From: Bacillota bacterium
GTDB taxonomy: Bacteria > Bacillota > Desulfotomaculia > Desulfotomaculales > Desulfotomaculaceae
NCBI GenBank assembly: GCA_023481335.1
Contig: JAMCWI010000123.1
Location: 1 to 12,693 of the forward strand
DNA: 12,693 nt
Direction: 5' to 3'
In this document: positions 6,084 to 12,665 of the stretch, piece after piece
How the letters are laid out: the number at the start of each line of letters is the position of its first letter
Position numbering within the stretch: the stretch's first letter is position 1
Notes under the pieces: generated by a model
What the model was told of the DNA's origin: nothing
Databases searched by the model: none
Seen by the model: only the letters and a program-made list of their open reading frames with translations
Position numbers and translations under genes: made by a program

Positions 6084-6590
6084 TCACCAGTCAACCAGCA
6101 CTACCCGGCCCGACTCCAGGGAGGCCCCCACATCGATGACCCGCTGGTTGGCCGATCCACGGAATACCAGCTTCAAGTCCCGCTGATCGTGAATGTAGGG
6201 GCCGTCCACCAGGATGTCGGAATTATAAAGGAGGATTTTTACCCGTTCGTCCTCCCCGGCCATATCCCTGACCTGCTCCCAGGTATATCCGGTATAAGTG
6301 ATCACGTCCTTCCCCATTTCCTTTGCCCTGAGGGCCAATTCCCCCAGGGGGCCGGCCTGCAGGAAGGGGTCCCCCCCGGTGAGGGTTACACCCTGCAGCA
6401 GTGGGTTTGAACGTATACCGTCGAGTATTTCTTCAACGGTTATCTCACGGCCCCCCGCCGGGTCCCAGGTTTCGGGGTTGTGGCAGCCCCGGCAGTGATG
6501 GGAGCATCCCTGGGCAAAAATAACGTAGCGCAGGCCGGGGCCATCCACCACACTTTCCCCGGACACCCCGGCAATGCGGATTGCATCCAT
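6084..6590 (-). CDS. nrdG: Anaerobic ribonucleoside-triphosphate reductase activating protein (radical SAM)
   Basis: This is a 168-residue radical-SAM activase that installs the glycyl radical on class III ribonucleotide reductase NrdD, allowing oxygen-independent dNTP synthesis in the cytosol. The [4Fe-4S] motif CX3CX2C is present (C29, C33, C36 in GCSHHCRGCHNPETWD), followed by the SAM-binding GG motif TLTGGDPF (about 69-76) and a normal short NrdG C-terminus. ATG 6590 is preferred over TTG 6611: MDAIRIAG is the usual N-terminus and GGGG lies 8 bases upstream. It is flanked by terminators on both sides, so it is probably a single-gene transcript. No nrdD is adjacent, although the two often sit together. 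A different glycyl-radical partner is possible, but motif order and length fit NrdG best. Confidence 0.9.
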   Translation of the reverse strand: MDAIRIAGVSGESVVDGPGLRYVIFAQGCSHHCRGCHNPETWDPAGGREITVEEILDGIRSNPLLQGVTLTGGDPFLQAGPLGELALRAKEMGKDVITYTGYTWEQVRDMAGEDERVKILLYNSDILVDGPYIHDQRDLKLVFRGSANQRVIDVGASLESGRVVLVDW

Positions 6591-6664
6591 AAAAATAACC
6601 CCATATCCCAAAGTGAGAGGTTTTGAAATCAGAGCTGAATACTGAGGGCTTCACAGCTGACGCT

Positions 6665-6687
6665 AAAAGCCGGCCCAACGGGCCTCT
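6665..6687 (-). terminator. Probable terminator of the YlbF-family gene
   Basis: On the minus strand GGCCC-GTT-GGGCC forms a compact GC stem, extendable with a bulge through AG/CT, and is followed by GGCTTTT. It lies shortly after the YlbF-family stop codon. The T-run is short. Confidence 0.6.
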
Positions 6688-6699
6688 TTACCTGGAACC

Positions 6700-7056
6700 T
6701 CACCCTCCGCCGCAGTTGTGGTCCGGTGAAATTCCGGTAATGCCCTCCTGAATCTTGGCATTTACCCTGTCCACTATCTCGTGAAAATGCGTCCTGGCCT
6801 CGTAATATTCCCTCACCAGGCCATTGGCCATGGCCTTTTCTTCTACCTCTTTCAGCATTTTCATGTGTTCCTCTGTCAAATCCTGCCCCTGCATTCTCAT
6901 CCTGTAGTAGGACTGCTGAAGGTTCTGAAATTCGCTGATGGCCTTACTGGCATTGGGTTCGGCCGAGATTGCCTGCTCGGACTTCTGCAGCATTCCGTAT
7001 TCCTCGGACCTGGCAATCCCCCTGCCCAGGTCCAGAGCCTGATCATAAATCGACAA
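6700..7056 (-). CDS. YlbF/YmcA-family protein
   Basis: This is a helical cytosolic protein of about 118 residues from the YlbF/YmcA (Com_YlbF) family. In Bacillus subtilis YlbF, YmcA and YaaT form a complex affecting RNase Y, competence, biofilm and sporulation. The sequence shows the family pattern: AxxLGxxIxxSEEY near the N-terminus, a central coiled region (FQNLQQSYYRMRMQGQDLTEE) and NGLVREYYEARTHFHEIVDRVN. The tail NCGGG is a Cys-Gly ending. The start is TTG 7056 with GGAGG 8 bases upstream; GTG 7065 is part of that Shine-Dalgarno and is rejected. A bipartite motif copy lies just upstream. Which paralogue this is (YlbF or YmcA) cannot be decided from sequence alone. Confidence 0.8.
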   Translation of the reverse strand: MSIYDQALDLGRGIARSEEYGMLQKSEQAISAEPNASKAISEFQNLQQSYYRMRMQGQDLTEEHMKMLKEVEEKAMANGLVREYYEARTHFHEIVDRVNAKIQEGITGISPDHNCGGG

Positions 7057-7076
7057 TATAAACACCTCCGTTAAGG

Positions 7077-7104
7077 TTATTCTCCGGAAACCCGGGAAAA
7101 TCCT
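7077..7104 (-). promoter_or_regulatory. Bipartite AGGATTTT / GAATAA motif, copy 3 (upstream of YlbF-family gene)
   Basis: Minus-strand AGGATTTTC is followed by a GC-rich spacer and GAATAA at offset 22, about 20 bases before the TTG start and just upstream of GGAGG. It is the same arrangement as copies 1 and 2 with one extra spacer base. Confidence 0.3.
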
Positions 7105-7232
7105 TCCTTATCCGCGCCTTCATTCTTATCCTGAACCCCCATTATCTTTTTCCGGAAAGAGCCATTTATAGTCTGTATAATTCTCTGTGTTCTCTATGGC
7201 TAAAAATTATTAGCATTCGGGTCAGCCCCCCC

Positions 7233-7267
7233 AATTCCCAATTCCCAATTCCCAATTCCTAATTCCC
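7233..7267. repeat. Heptamer array 3: AATTCCC x5 (one AATTCCT)
   Basis: Five tandem 7-base units, four identical and the fourth ending in T. The array overlaps the last two codons and the stop of the solo gerAB-like gene on the minus strand (GGG AAT TAG), so the repeat supplies the gene's end. A G and then an eight-T run follow it on the plus strand. Confidence 0.92.
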
Positions 7268-8353
7268 GTTTTTTTTACGTCCCCTCACCACGGCCACCGC
7301 CAGCAAAACAGTGGGGATAAGATATTCAAAGATGAAAGAAAATGGGGGCCAGCCCTTGACGATATACCCCACTATCTCCTGGGAGTTTGCGGCCACCTCT
7401 ATAGAAAGGGCCGCCAGTATCACCCCCACCGGCAGCACCAGAGGCCGGTAGTCCCTCAGGTTGGCCAGCTGTGCTGCTCCCAGTACTGCAGCGTAATAGA
7501 ACAGGGCTATTTTTCCATACATACCGATGACATTCATGGCTATAAGCAGGGATTCCAGGCGCTCCAGAAAATTGGCAACGCTTATCTGCCTAAACAGTGA
7601 GTATGTGGGAAAGGTCATGCGGGCCACCGTGGAACCGAATACGGCAGTGTTGGTTACGGCATCTGCGGCAAGGATCACCCCCACGGAAATTACTGCAAGA
7701 ATAGCGCAGCGGCCTCCTGCACCGGGCCTGGCCAGGTATGGAAGAAACATGGCCAGCAGGATAATCTCGCCCCGCCAGCCTATGGGGTCAAGGGTGGCTT
7801 TGATTACCGGTGCAACACCGTTTTCCAGAAATGGTAAAAGGTTTACAAATTCAAAATCTCCGGCGTTAAGCGCGCCCGTTACGAAATAGAGCGCAATAAT
7901 CACCGGAACGGTAAGTTCCATTATCCTGGCCAGCACCTCCAGCCCTCCCCTGACAGTCCAGGCGCAGAGAAAAAGCAGAAGGACATGAAAAACCATCAGT
8001 GGGGTCCGGGGCATGACCAGAGTCACCAGCAGCTCTCCGAATTCCCGTACAATATAGCTGTTGGTATGCAAGAAAAAGAAAACGTAAAGAAGCCCCACTA
8101 TTTTGCCCGGCCAGGACCCGAAGACGGTCTGCAGGTACTGGATTATTGTCTGGCCGGGAAATTTTTTTCCCAGGATGGACAAAACCAGTGCCAGGTAAAT
8201 ACCCGGCAGGGTGGCCAGCAGGGGGGCCAGCCAGGAGTCCCTTTGGGCCGCCTGGGCAGTTATGGCGGGCAGGAATATAACCGATGTGGCGGCCACCAGG
8301 TTTATCAGCAGGTAGACCGTTTGGGCACAGGATATTTTTCCCCGTTCCAGCAT
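7259..8353 (-). CDS. Spore germinant-receptor B subunit (GerAB/GerKB-type permease), solo copy
   Basis: This is a 364-residue integral membrane protein of the spore permease (APC-like) family, the B subunit of nutrient germinant receptors in the spore inner membrane. It starts MLERGKISCAQTVYLLI, the usual family opening, and hydrophobic segments fit about ten helices. Family blocks include FPGQTIIQYLQ, NSYIVREFGELL, GLEVLARIMEL, LLPFLENGV and LRDYRPLVLP, with a full-length C-terminus. The ATG at 8353 has AAGGA 12 bases upstream, a rather long spacing. It is transcribed divergently from the gerAA operon with its own SigG-like promoter, and has no A or C partner on its strand. It may give an alternative B subunit for the neighbouring receptor. 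The last residues NGN and the stop lie in a heptamer array, so the extreme C-terminus may have been remodelled. Confidence 0.93.
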   Translation of the reverse strand: MLERGKISCAQTVYLLINLVAATSVIFLPAITAQAAQRDSWLAPLLATLPGIYLALVLSILGKKFPGQTIIQYLQTVFGSWPGKIVGLLYVFFFLHTNSYIVREFGELLVTLVMPRTPLMVFHVLLLFLCAWTVRGGLEVLARIMELTVPVIIALYFVTGALNAGDFEFVNLLPFLENGVAPVIKATLDPIGWRGEIILLAMFLPYLARPGAGGRCAILAVISVGVILAADAVTNTAVFGSTVARMTFPTYSLFRQISVANFLERLESLLIAMNVIGMYGKIALFYYAAVLGAAQLANLRDYRPLVLPVGVILAALSIEVAANSQEIVGYIVKGWPPFSFIFEYLIPTVLLAVAVVRGRKKNGN

Positions 8354-8418
8354 GATCTCGGCTTATCCTTCTTTCGGTAACGCCAGCGGGCATCCCGGCG
8401 AAAATTTACTGCACAGGT

Positions 8419-8447
8419 TATGATGCCCTTTAACCACTTTTATATGT
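8419..8447 (-). promoter_or_regulatory. SigG-like forespore promoter for the solo gerAB gene
   Basis: On the minus strand ACATA, a 17-base spacer and CATCATA match the SigG pattern GHATR-N17/18-CATNHTA at 4 of 5 and 7 of 7 positions. The implied start near 8412 gives a leader of about 60 bases. Forespore expression is what is known for ger receptors. Confidence 0.5.
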
Positions 8448-8492
8448 CGATCCTGGCCGGAGTACCCGCTGGTTGGATTCCCTGACAGAAAA

Positions 8493-8522
8493 GAATAAAA
8501 ATGCCGTCTCTGTCGGATATTA
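8493..8522 (+). promoter_or_regulatory. SigG-like forespore promoter for the gerAA operon
   Basis: GAATA (8493-8497), an 18-base spacer and GATATTA (8516-8522) match SigG GHATR-N17/18-CATNHTA at 5 of 5 and 6 of 7. A start near 8530 leaves about 30 bases before the ATG at 8559, with CGGAGG at 8545-8550. Confidence 0.55.
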
Positions 8523-8558
8523 AAAACAGTTTCACAATTTTTACCGGAGGCTTGGAAA

Positions 8559-10214
8559 ATGCCGCGGTTTTTTAAAAACCTTATTAAAAAGGCCCCGCAA
8601 AAAAAACCCGCCCCCCCGGCGGCAAACGGAAGGAACAGGCCGGACCCGGGCCAGCCCCCCTGCAGCAAGGAAGATTTAATAAAAACACCAATATCTACGA
8701 GCCTTGACAGCAACCTGGATACGCTGAAAAACATCCTCAGCCACAACAATGATGTAGTTTTCAGGCGGTTCCGGCTGGGTATGGGTAACCAGGCCGAGGC
8801 CGCAGTCATTTATGTTGACGGCATGATCCACAAGGCCATAATCAACAACGATATAATGAAGCCCCTGATGCTGGAGTCCCGCATGGCCGGGAACAACACC
8901 CCGGGGAAAGGCCTGCTGGAGCTTATAAAGGACTTTACCATCAGCGTATCCGAGGTGAGGGAAGCCCGCAGCATGGATAAGGTTGTGGCTGGTGTTCTGT
9001 ACGGCGACGCAGCGCTGTTAGTCGACGGGCTTGACACTGCCCTGGTAATGGATGTCAAGGGTTGGAATTCCCGGGCGGTAGAGGAGCCCCAGTCCGAAAT
9101 ACTGGTGCGGGGCCCCCGGGAGGGATTCACCGAGACCCTGCGCGTCAATACCACCCTCATTCGCCGGCGGCTGAGGAGCCCGAACCTTGTTTTTGAGGAT
9201 CTCAGCATTGGGCGGGTCAGCCACACCGGAGTCATCATGGTATATCTAAGGGGCATCGCCAGCACGGACATGGTGGCCGAGGTAAGGAGCCGCCTGCAGC
9301 GGATAAACATCGACGGGATCCTGGAAAGCGGCTACCTGGAGGAGTTTATAGAGGACAGCCCGTATTCCCCCTTTCCCCAGGTGGCCCACACCGAACGCCC
9401 GGACCGGGTAGCCGCGTCCCTGCTGGAGGGGCGGGTAGCCATCCTCACCGACGGCACACCTTTCGCCCTGATCGTGCCGGCGGAATTTATCACCTTTATG
9501 CAGTCCCCCGAGGACTATTACGAGCGCTATATGCTGGGCACCGCCATCCGCTGGCTGAGGTATTTTACCTTTGCCATGTCGCTGCTCCTGCCCTCTCTCT
9601 ATATAGCCGTCACCACCTTCCACCAGGAGATGATCCCCACCCGGCTGATTATTTCCCTTGCCGCCGCACGGGAAGGGGTGCCCTTCCCGGCCTTTGTGGA
9701 AGCCCTGATAATGGAGTTTACCTTCGAGGCCCTCAGGGAGGCAGGCATCCGCCTGCCCCGGGCGGTGGGCCAGGCGGTAAGCATAGTTGGTGCCCTGGTC
9801 ATCGGCCAGGCAGCGGTGCAGGCAGGGGTGGTATCGCCCCTGATGGTTATCGTGGTGGCCATTACCGGAATAGCCTCCTTTTTAAGCCCGGCCTTCAACA
9901 TGGCCATAGCCATACGCTTTCTGCGCTTCCCCATGATGATTCTGGCCGCCACCCTGGGCCTTTTCGGGGTGATGGTGGGCGTTTTGGCCATTCTTATACA
10001 CCTTTCCGGGCTCAGATCCTTCGGGGTGCCCTACCTGGCCCCCCTGGCCCCATTTCACCCGGGGAACATGAAGGACGTTGCGGTGCGGGCCCCTTGGTGG
10101 GCCATGGACAGAAGGCCCTCTGAAACCGGCAGCCTGAACCCCCGCCGGCAGGCCCCGGGAATGAAGCCTTCCAAACCTGATCCCGGCGGAAAAAAGGGGG
10201 GTGAGCGGGGATGA
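8559..10214 (+). CDS. gerAA: Spore germinant-receptor A subunit (GerAA/GerKA family)
   Basis: This is a 551-residue GerA-family protein, the A subunit of a nutrient receptor in the spore inner membrane. A Lys/Pro-rich N-terminal tail (1-40) precedes the soluble domain (about 50-310), which carries family blocks VSEVREARSMDKVV (130-143), VRGPREGFTETLRVNTTLIRRRLRSP (183-208) and ILTDGTPFALIVPA. QSPEDYYERY (315-324) leads into the membrane part (about 330-485) with PSLYIAVTTFHQEMIPT, EGVPFPAFVEALIMEFTFEALREAG and several hydrophobic helices. A basic, Pro/Gly-rich tail follows. The ATG has CGGAGG 8 bases upstream. It heads an operon with gerAC (overlap ATGA), a small membrane gene and gerAB. The germinant cannot be told from sequence; the gene name denotes family membership, and GerKA or GerBA would be equally apt. 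Confidence 0.96.
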   Translation: MPRFFKNLIKKAPQKKPAPPAANGRNRPDPGQPPCSKEDLIKTPISTSLDSNLDTLKNILSHNNDVVFRRFRLGMGNQAEAAVIYVDGMIHKAIINNDIMKPLMLESRMAGNNTPGKGLLELIKDFTISVSEVREARSMDKVVAGVLYGDAALLVDGLDTALVMDVKGWNSRAVEEPQSEILVRGPREGFTETLRVNTTLIRRRLRSPNLVFEDLSIGRVSHTGVIMVYLRGIASTDMVAEVRSRLQRINIDGILESGYLEEFIEDSPYSPFPQVAHTERPDRVAASLLEGRVAILTDGTPFALIVPAEFITFMQSPEDYYERYMLGTAIRWLRYFTFAMSLLLPSLYIAVTTFHQEMIPTRLIISLAAAREGVPFPAFVEALIMEFTFEALREAGIRLPRAVGQAVSIVGALVIGQAAVQAGVVSPLMVIVVAITGIASFLSPAFNMAIAIRFLRFPMMILAATLGLFGVMVGVLAILIHLSGLRSFGVPYLAPLAPFHPGNMKDVAVRAPWWAMDRRPSETGSLNPRRQAPGMKPSKPDPGGKKGGERG

Positions 10215-11443
10215 TCAGGATTTTATTGACCCTCCTGCTTCTTGGAGTTATCGCCACCCAGCAGGGCTGCTGGGACCACAGGGAGGTGGAGCGGCTGGGG
10301 ATAGTTATGGCCACCGGGGTGGACCTGGCCCCGGAGGGGCGGGTCAGGGTTATAGTGCAGAATATAAACCCGGGAGCCCTGGGCAAGGGAATGGCGGGGG
10401 GAATGGGTGGAATAACCGGGACGTCAAATAAACCGTACCTCAACCGCAGCATCGAGGGGGAAACCATGTTTGATGCCATCCGGGAACTTTCCCGGCAGAC
10501 CCCCCGCCAGCTTTTCTTCGCCCACAACCAGGTCATCCTCATCTCGGAGAAACTGGTTCGGGAAAGGGGAGTGAGAGAGGTGATGGACTTTTTCGAGCGC
10601 AACCCGCAAATCCGGCGCACTACCTGGCTCCTGGTGGGGAAGGGAGACATGAACGCACTGATGGACGAGCCGGGCCGGCTTGAAGGAAGCCCGGCCCAGC
10701 GCATTTTCGGCATCATCAGTGAGCGGGAGCTCTCCTCCCAGTACGCTGCGCAGAGGCTGGGGGACTTCCTGGAAACAATGGAGAGCGAGAGCACCCAGCC
10801 CTATACCGCCGTTCTTGAGAGGATTCCCAACAAGGCTGTAACTGAAGAACACAAGAACAGGCTGGCCGAGGGGCATATAGCAGAGCCCCACCAGAACATG
10901 ATTATCAACGGCACCGCCGTATTCCGCCGGGACAAGATGGCAGGGTGGCTTAATTCAAAGGAAAGCCGGGGCCTTCTGTGGATAAGGGGAAAGGTCAAGG
11001 GGGGTATTATCGAAATCCCCGGCCCGGAAGGCAAAGGCGGGAGTATCTCCCTGGAAATACTCCGGTCAAAGACCAAAATGAAGCCCGAGCTAAGGGACGG
11101 CAGTATATACATGTCGGTATCCATCAAGGAGGAAAGCAACCTCGGGGAAGCCACCGTGCCCCTGGACCTCACCAAGCCGGAAATTGTAAAGGAACTGGAA
11201 GATATTCAGAACCAGGCCATCCGGAAAGAAATAGAATCAGCCCTGACCAGGGCCCAACAGGATCTCCGGGTGGACGTGTTTGGATTCGGTGAGGCGGTGC
11301 ACCGCCAATACCCCCGGCAGTGGAAAGAAATGAAGAAAAACTGGCAGGACCTGTTTCCCGCGGTACAGGTGGAGGTTGAGGTGGACAGCAAAATCCGCCG
11401 CACCGGAATGATTACCAAGCCGCCGGAACCCAAACAGAAATAA
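10211..11443 (+). CDS. gerAC: Spore germinant-receptor C subunit, lipoprotein (GerAC/GerKC family)
   Basis: This is a 410-residue C subunit, a lipoprotein on the outer face of the spore inner membrane. It has a hydrophobic signal (LLTLLLLGVIA), Cys20 in QQGCWDHREVERLG, the hallmark GCWDxRE start of the mature family, then IVMATGVDLAP, FFAHNQVILISE, DFFERNPQIRRTTWLLV and a C-terminal ALTRAQQDLRVDVFGFGEAVHRQYPRQWKE. The lipobox is unusual: positions -3 to -1 are Q-Q-G rather than L-(A/S)-(G/A), which may weaken lipidation. Translation is coupled to gerAA through an ATGA overlap. Length and domain order are normal. The small two-TM gene follows after 23 bases with its own strong Shine-Dalgarno. 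Confidence 0.95.
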   Translation: MIRILLTLLLLGVIATQQGCWDHREVERLGIVMATGVDLAPEGRVRVIVQNINPGALGKGMAGGMGGITGTSNKPYLNRSIEGETMFDAIRELSRQTPRQLFFAHNQVILISEKLVRERGVREVMDFFERNPQIRRTTWLLVGKGDMNALMDEPGRLEGSPAQRIFGIISERELSSQYAAQRLGDFLETMESESTQPYTAVLERIPNKAVTEEHKNRLAEGHIAEPHQNMIINGTAVFRRDKMAGWLNSKESRGLLWIRGKVKGGIIEIPGPEGKGGSISLEILRSKTKMKPELRDGSIYMSVSIKEESNLGEATVPLDLTKPEIVKELEDIQNQAIRKEIESALTRAQQDLRVDVFGFGEAVHRQYPRQWKEMKKNWQDLFPAVQVEVEVDSKIRRTGMITKPPEPKQK

Positions 11444-11466
11444 TATGTTTATAGGGAGGAACCCAG

Positions 11467-11694
11467 GTGATTTTTCTGGCCAGCCTTATATTTATTGCCA
11501 TTATTGCCTTTGAGGCCCCGGACCTGATTAAAAAAAAGATGTGGCGGGAACTTACCGCCTTTGGTGTGCTGATGTTAATCGGCATGTTTTACAGCTACGG
11601 CCAGATACTGGACCTGCCCCTGCCAAACCCTACCAAAGGCATAATGGCAATATTCAAACCGGTCAGCCAGTACCTGGAAAAGCTTCTGTCCTGA
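11467..11694 (+). CDS. Small two-TM membrane protein, candidate germinant-receptor D subunit
   Basis: This is a 75-residue protein starting at GTG 11467 with GGGAGGA ending 6 bases upstream. It has two hydrophobic stretches (about residues 2-15 and 31-47) separated by a charged link (APDLIKKKMWREL), then an amphipathic tail ending EKLLS. It lies between gerAC and gerAB in the operon, and its size, topology and position match the small two-TM D-subunit genes described in Bacillus receptor operons, which modulate receptor function. I do not recognise it by sequence; the call rests on context and topology. The intact Shine-Dalgarno and the tight spacing on both sides (23 and 26 bases) argue it is a real gene. 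Confidence 0.8.
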   Translation: MIFLASLIFIAIIAFEAPDLIKKKMWRELTAFGVLMLIGMFYSYGQILDLPLPNPTKGIMAIFKPVSQYLEKLLS

Positions 11695-11720
11695 GCGCCA
11701 GTTTTACCGGAGGAACCGTC

Positions 11721-12665
11721 ATGCTGGAAAAAGGCAAAATTTCTCCCCGGCAGGCCGCGTGGCTTTTAATTGCCTTTCTGATGGGAAGCGCCATTCTGCT
11801 CATCCCATCGGCTGTTGCCTCAACGGCCCGTCAGGACGCCTGGCTGTCAATGATACTGGCCTTGATTGCCGGCCTTGGCATAGCCGCCGTCTATACCTCC
11901 CTGTCCGGGAGATTTCCCGGGCAGAACTTTATACAGTTGAGTGAAATTATTTTGGGAAGGTATGCGGGCAAGACTGCCGGGCTGGCCATGATCTGGTTCG
12001 CCCTGCACCTGGGCAGCCTGGTGCTGAGAAATTTCGGGGATTTTCTTACCATAACCATCCTCCAGCAGACCCCCATGGTGATGATCAACGCGGTGATAAT
12101 ACTGCTGGCGGCCCAGTCTGTAAAGATGGGGCTGGAGAATTTATCCAGGGTGAATGACCTGCTTATTCCGCCCATGATCTTTTTCTTATTGATGATAACC
12201 CTTCTTGCCATACCGGAAACAGAGTTCACAAGGCTTCTGCCGGCCATGGAAAACGGTCTGAAGCCGGTGGTGGCGGGGGCACTTACGGCCACCGGCTTTC
12301 CCTTTGCCGAAACCTTTCTTTTTACCATGATCATACCATATGTAAGCCCGTTCCACAGGGCAAAAAGGGCCCTGTGGATGGGAATCCTAGCCGGGGGCCT
12401 GCTTTTGACAATTATTATCCTTCGGACCATCCTGGTGCTGGGACCTGCGGCCACAGCCAGGTTCTGGTATTCCGTACTGGAATCGGTGAAAATGATTGAT
12501 ATTTTTAACATTATCCAGCGCATCGAGTCCATAGTTATTATTTTTTGGATAGGTTTCGGTTTTATGAAAATAACAGTCTGCCTGTACGCCTTCGTGCTGG
12601 GGCTGGCCCAGTGGCTAAACCTGAAGGACTACAAACCCATTGCCATGCCGGCAGAAGCCTTGTGA
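11721..12665 (+). CDS. gerAB: Spore germinant-receptor B subunit (GerAB-type permease), shortened C-terminus
   Basis: This is a 314-residue spore permease, the B subunit of the receptor encoded by this operon. ATG 11721 has GGAGG 7 bases upstream and MLEKGKISPRQAAWLL aligns with the solo copy (MLERGKISCAQ). Shared blocks are RFPGQNFIQL, LRNFGDFLTI, GLENLSRVNDL, LLPAMENGL and LNLKDYKPIAMP. It ends at TGA 12663-12665, just after MPAEAL, about 50 residues before the C-terminus of the solo copy, so the final membrane helix or two are missing. After the TGA the same frame continues TLFPVWQEG to the window end, which fits the next family positions. This suggests a nonsense mutation or a sequence error near the window's edge. 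A frameshift does not restore the family pattern. Confidence 0.9.
   Translation: MLEKGKISPRQAAWLLIAFLMGSAILLIPSAVASTARQDAWLSMILALIAGLGIAAVYTSLSGRFPGQNFIQLSEIILGRYAGKTAGLAMIWFALHLGSLVLRNFGDFLTITILQQTPMVMINAVIILLAAQSVKMGLENLSRVNDLLIPPMIFFLLMITLLAIPETEFTRLLPAMENGLKPVVAGALTATGFPFAETFLFTMIIPYVSPFHRAKRALWMGILAGGLLLTIIILRTILVLGPAATARFWYSVLESVKMIDIFNIIQRIESIVIIFWIGFGFMKITVCLYAFVLGLAQWLNLKDYKPIAMPAEAL

Noticed and set aside
7233..7267. CRISPR-like array
   Set aside because: The units are 7 bases with no spacers, and no cas genes are present.
8363..8809. Minus-strand open frame across the gerAB/gerAA divergent promoter region
   Set aside because: It is antisense to the gerAA start, covers both SigG-like promoters, and has low-complexity translation with no family resemblance.
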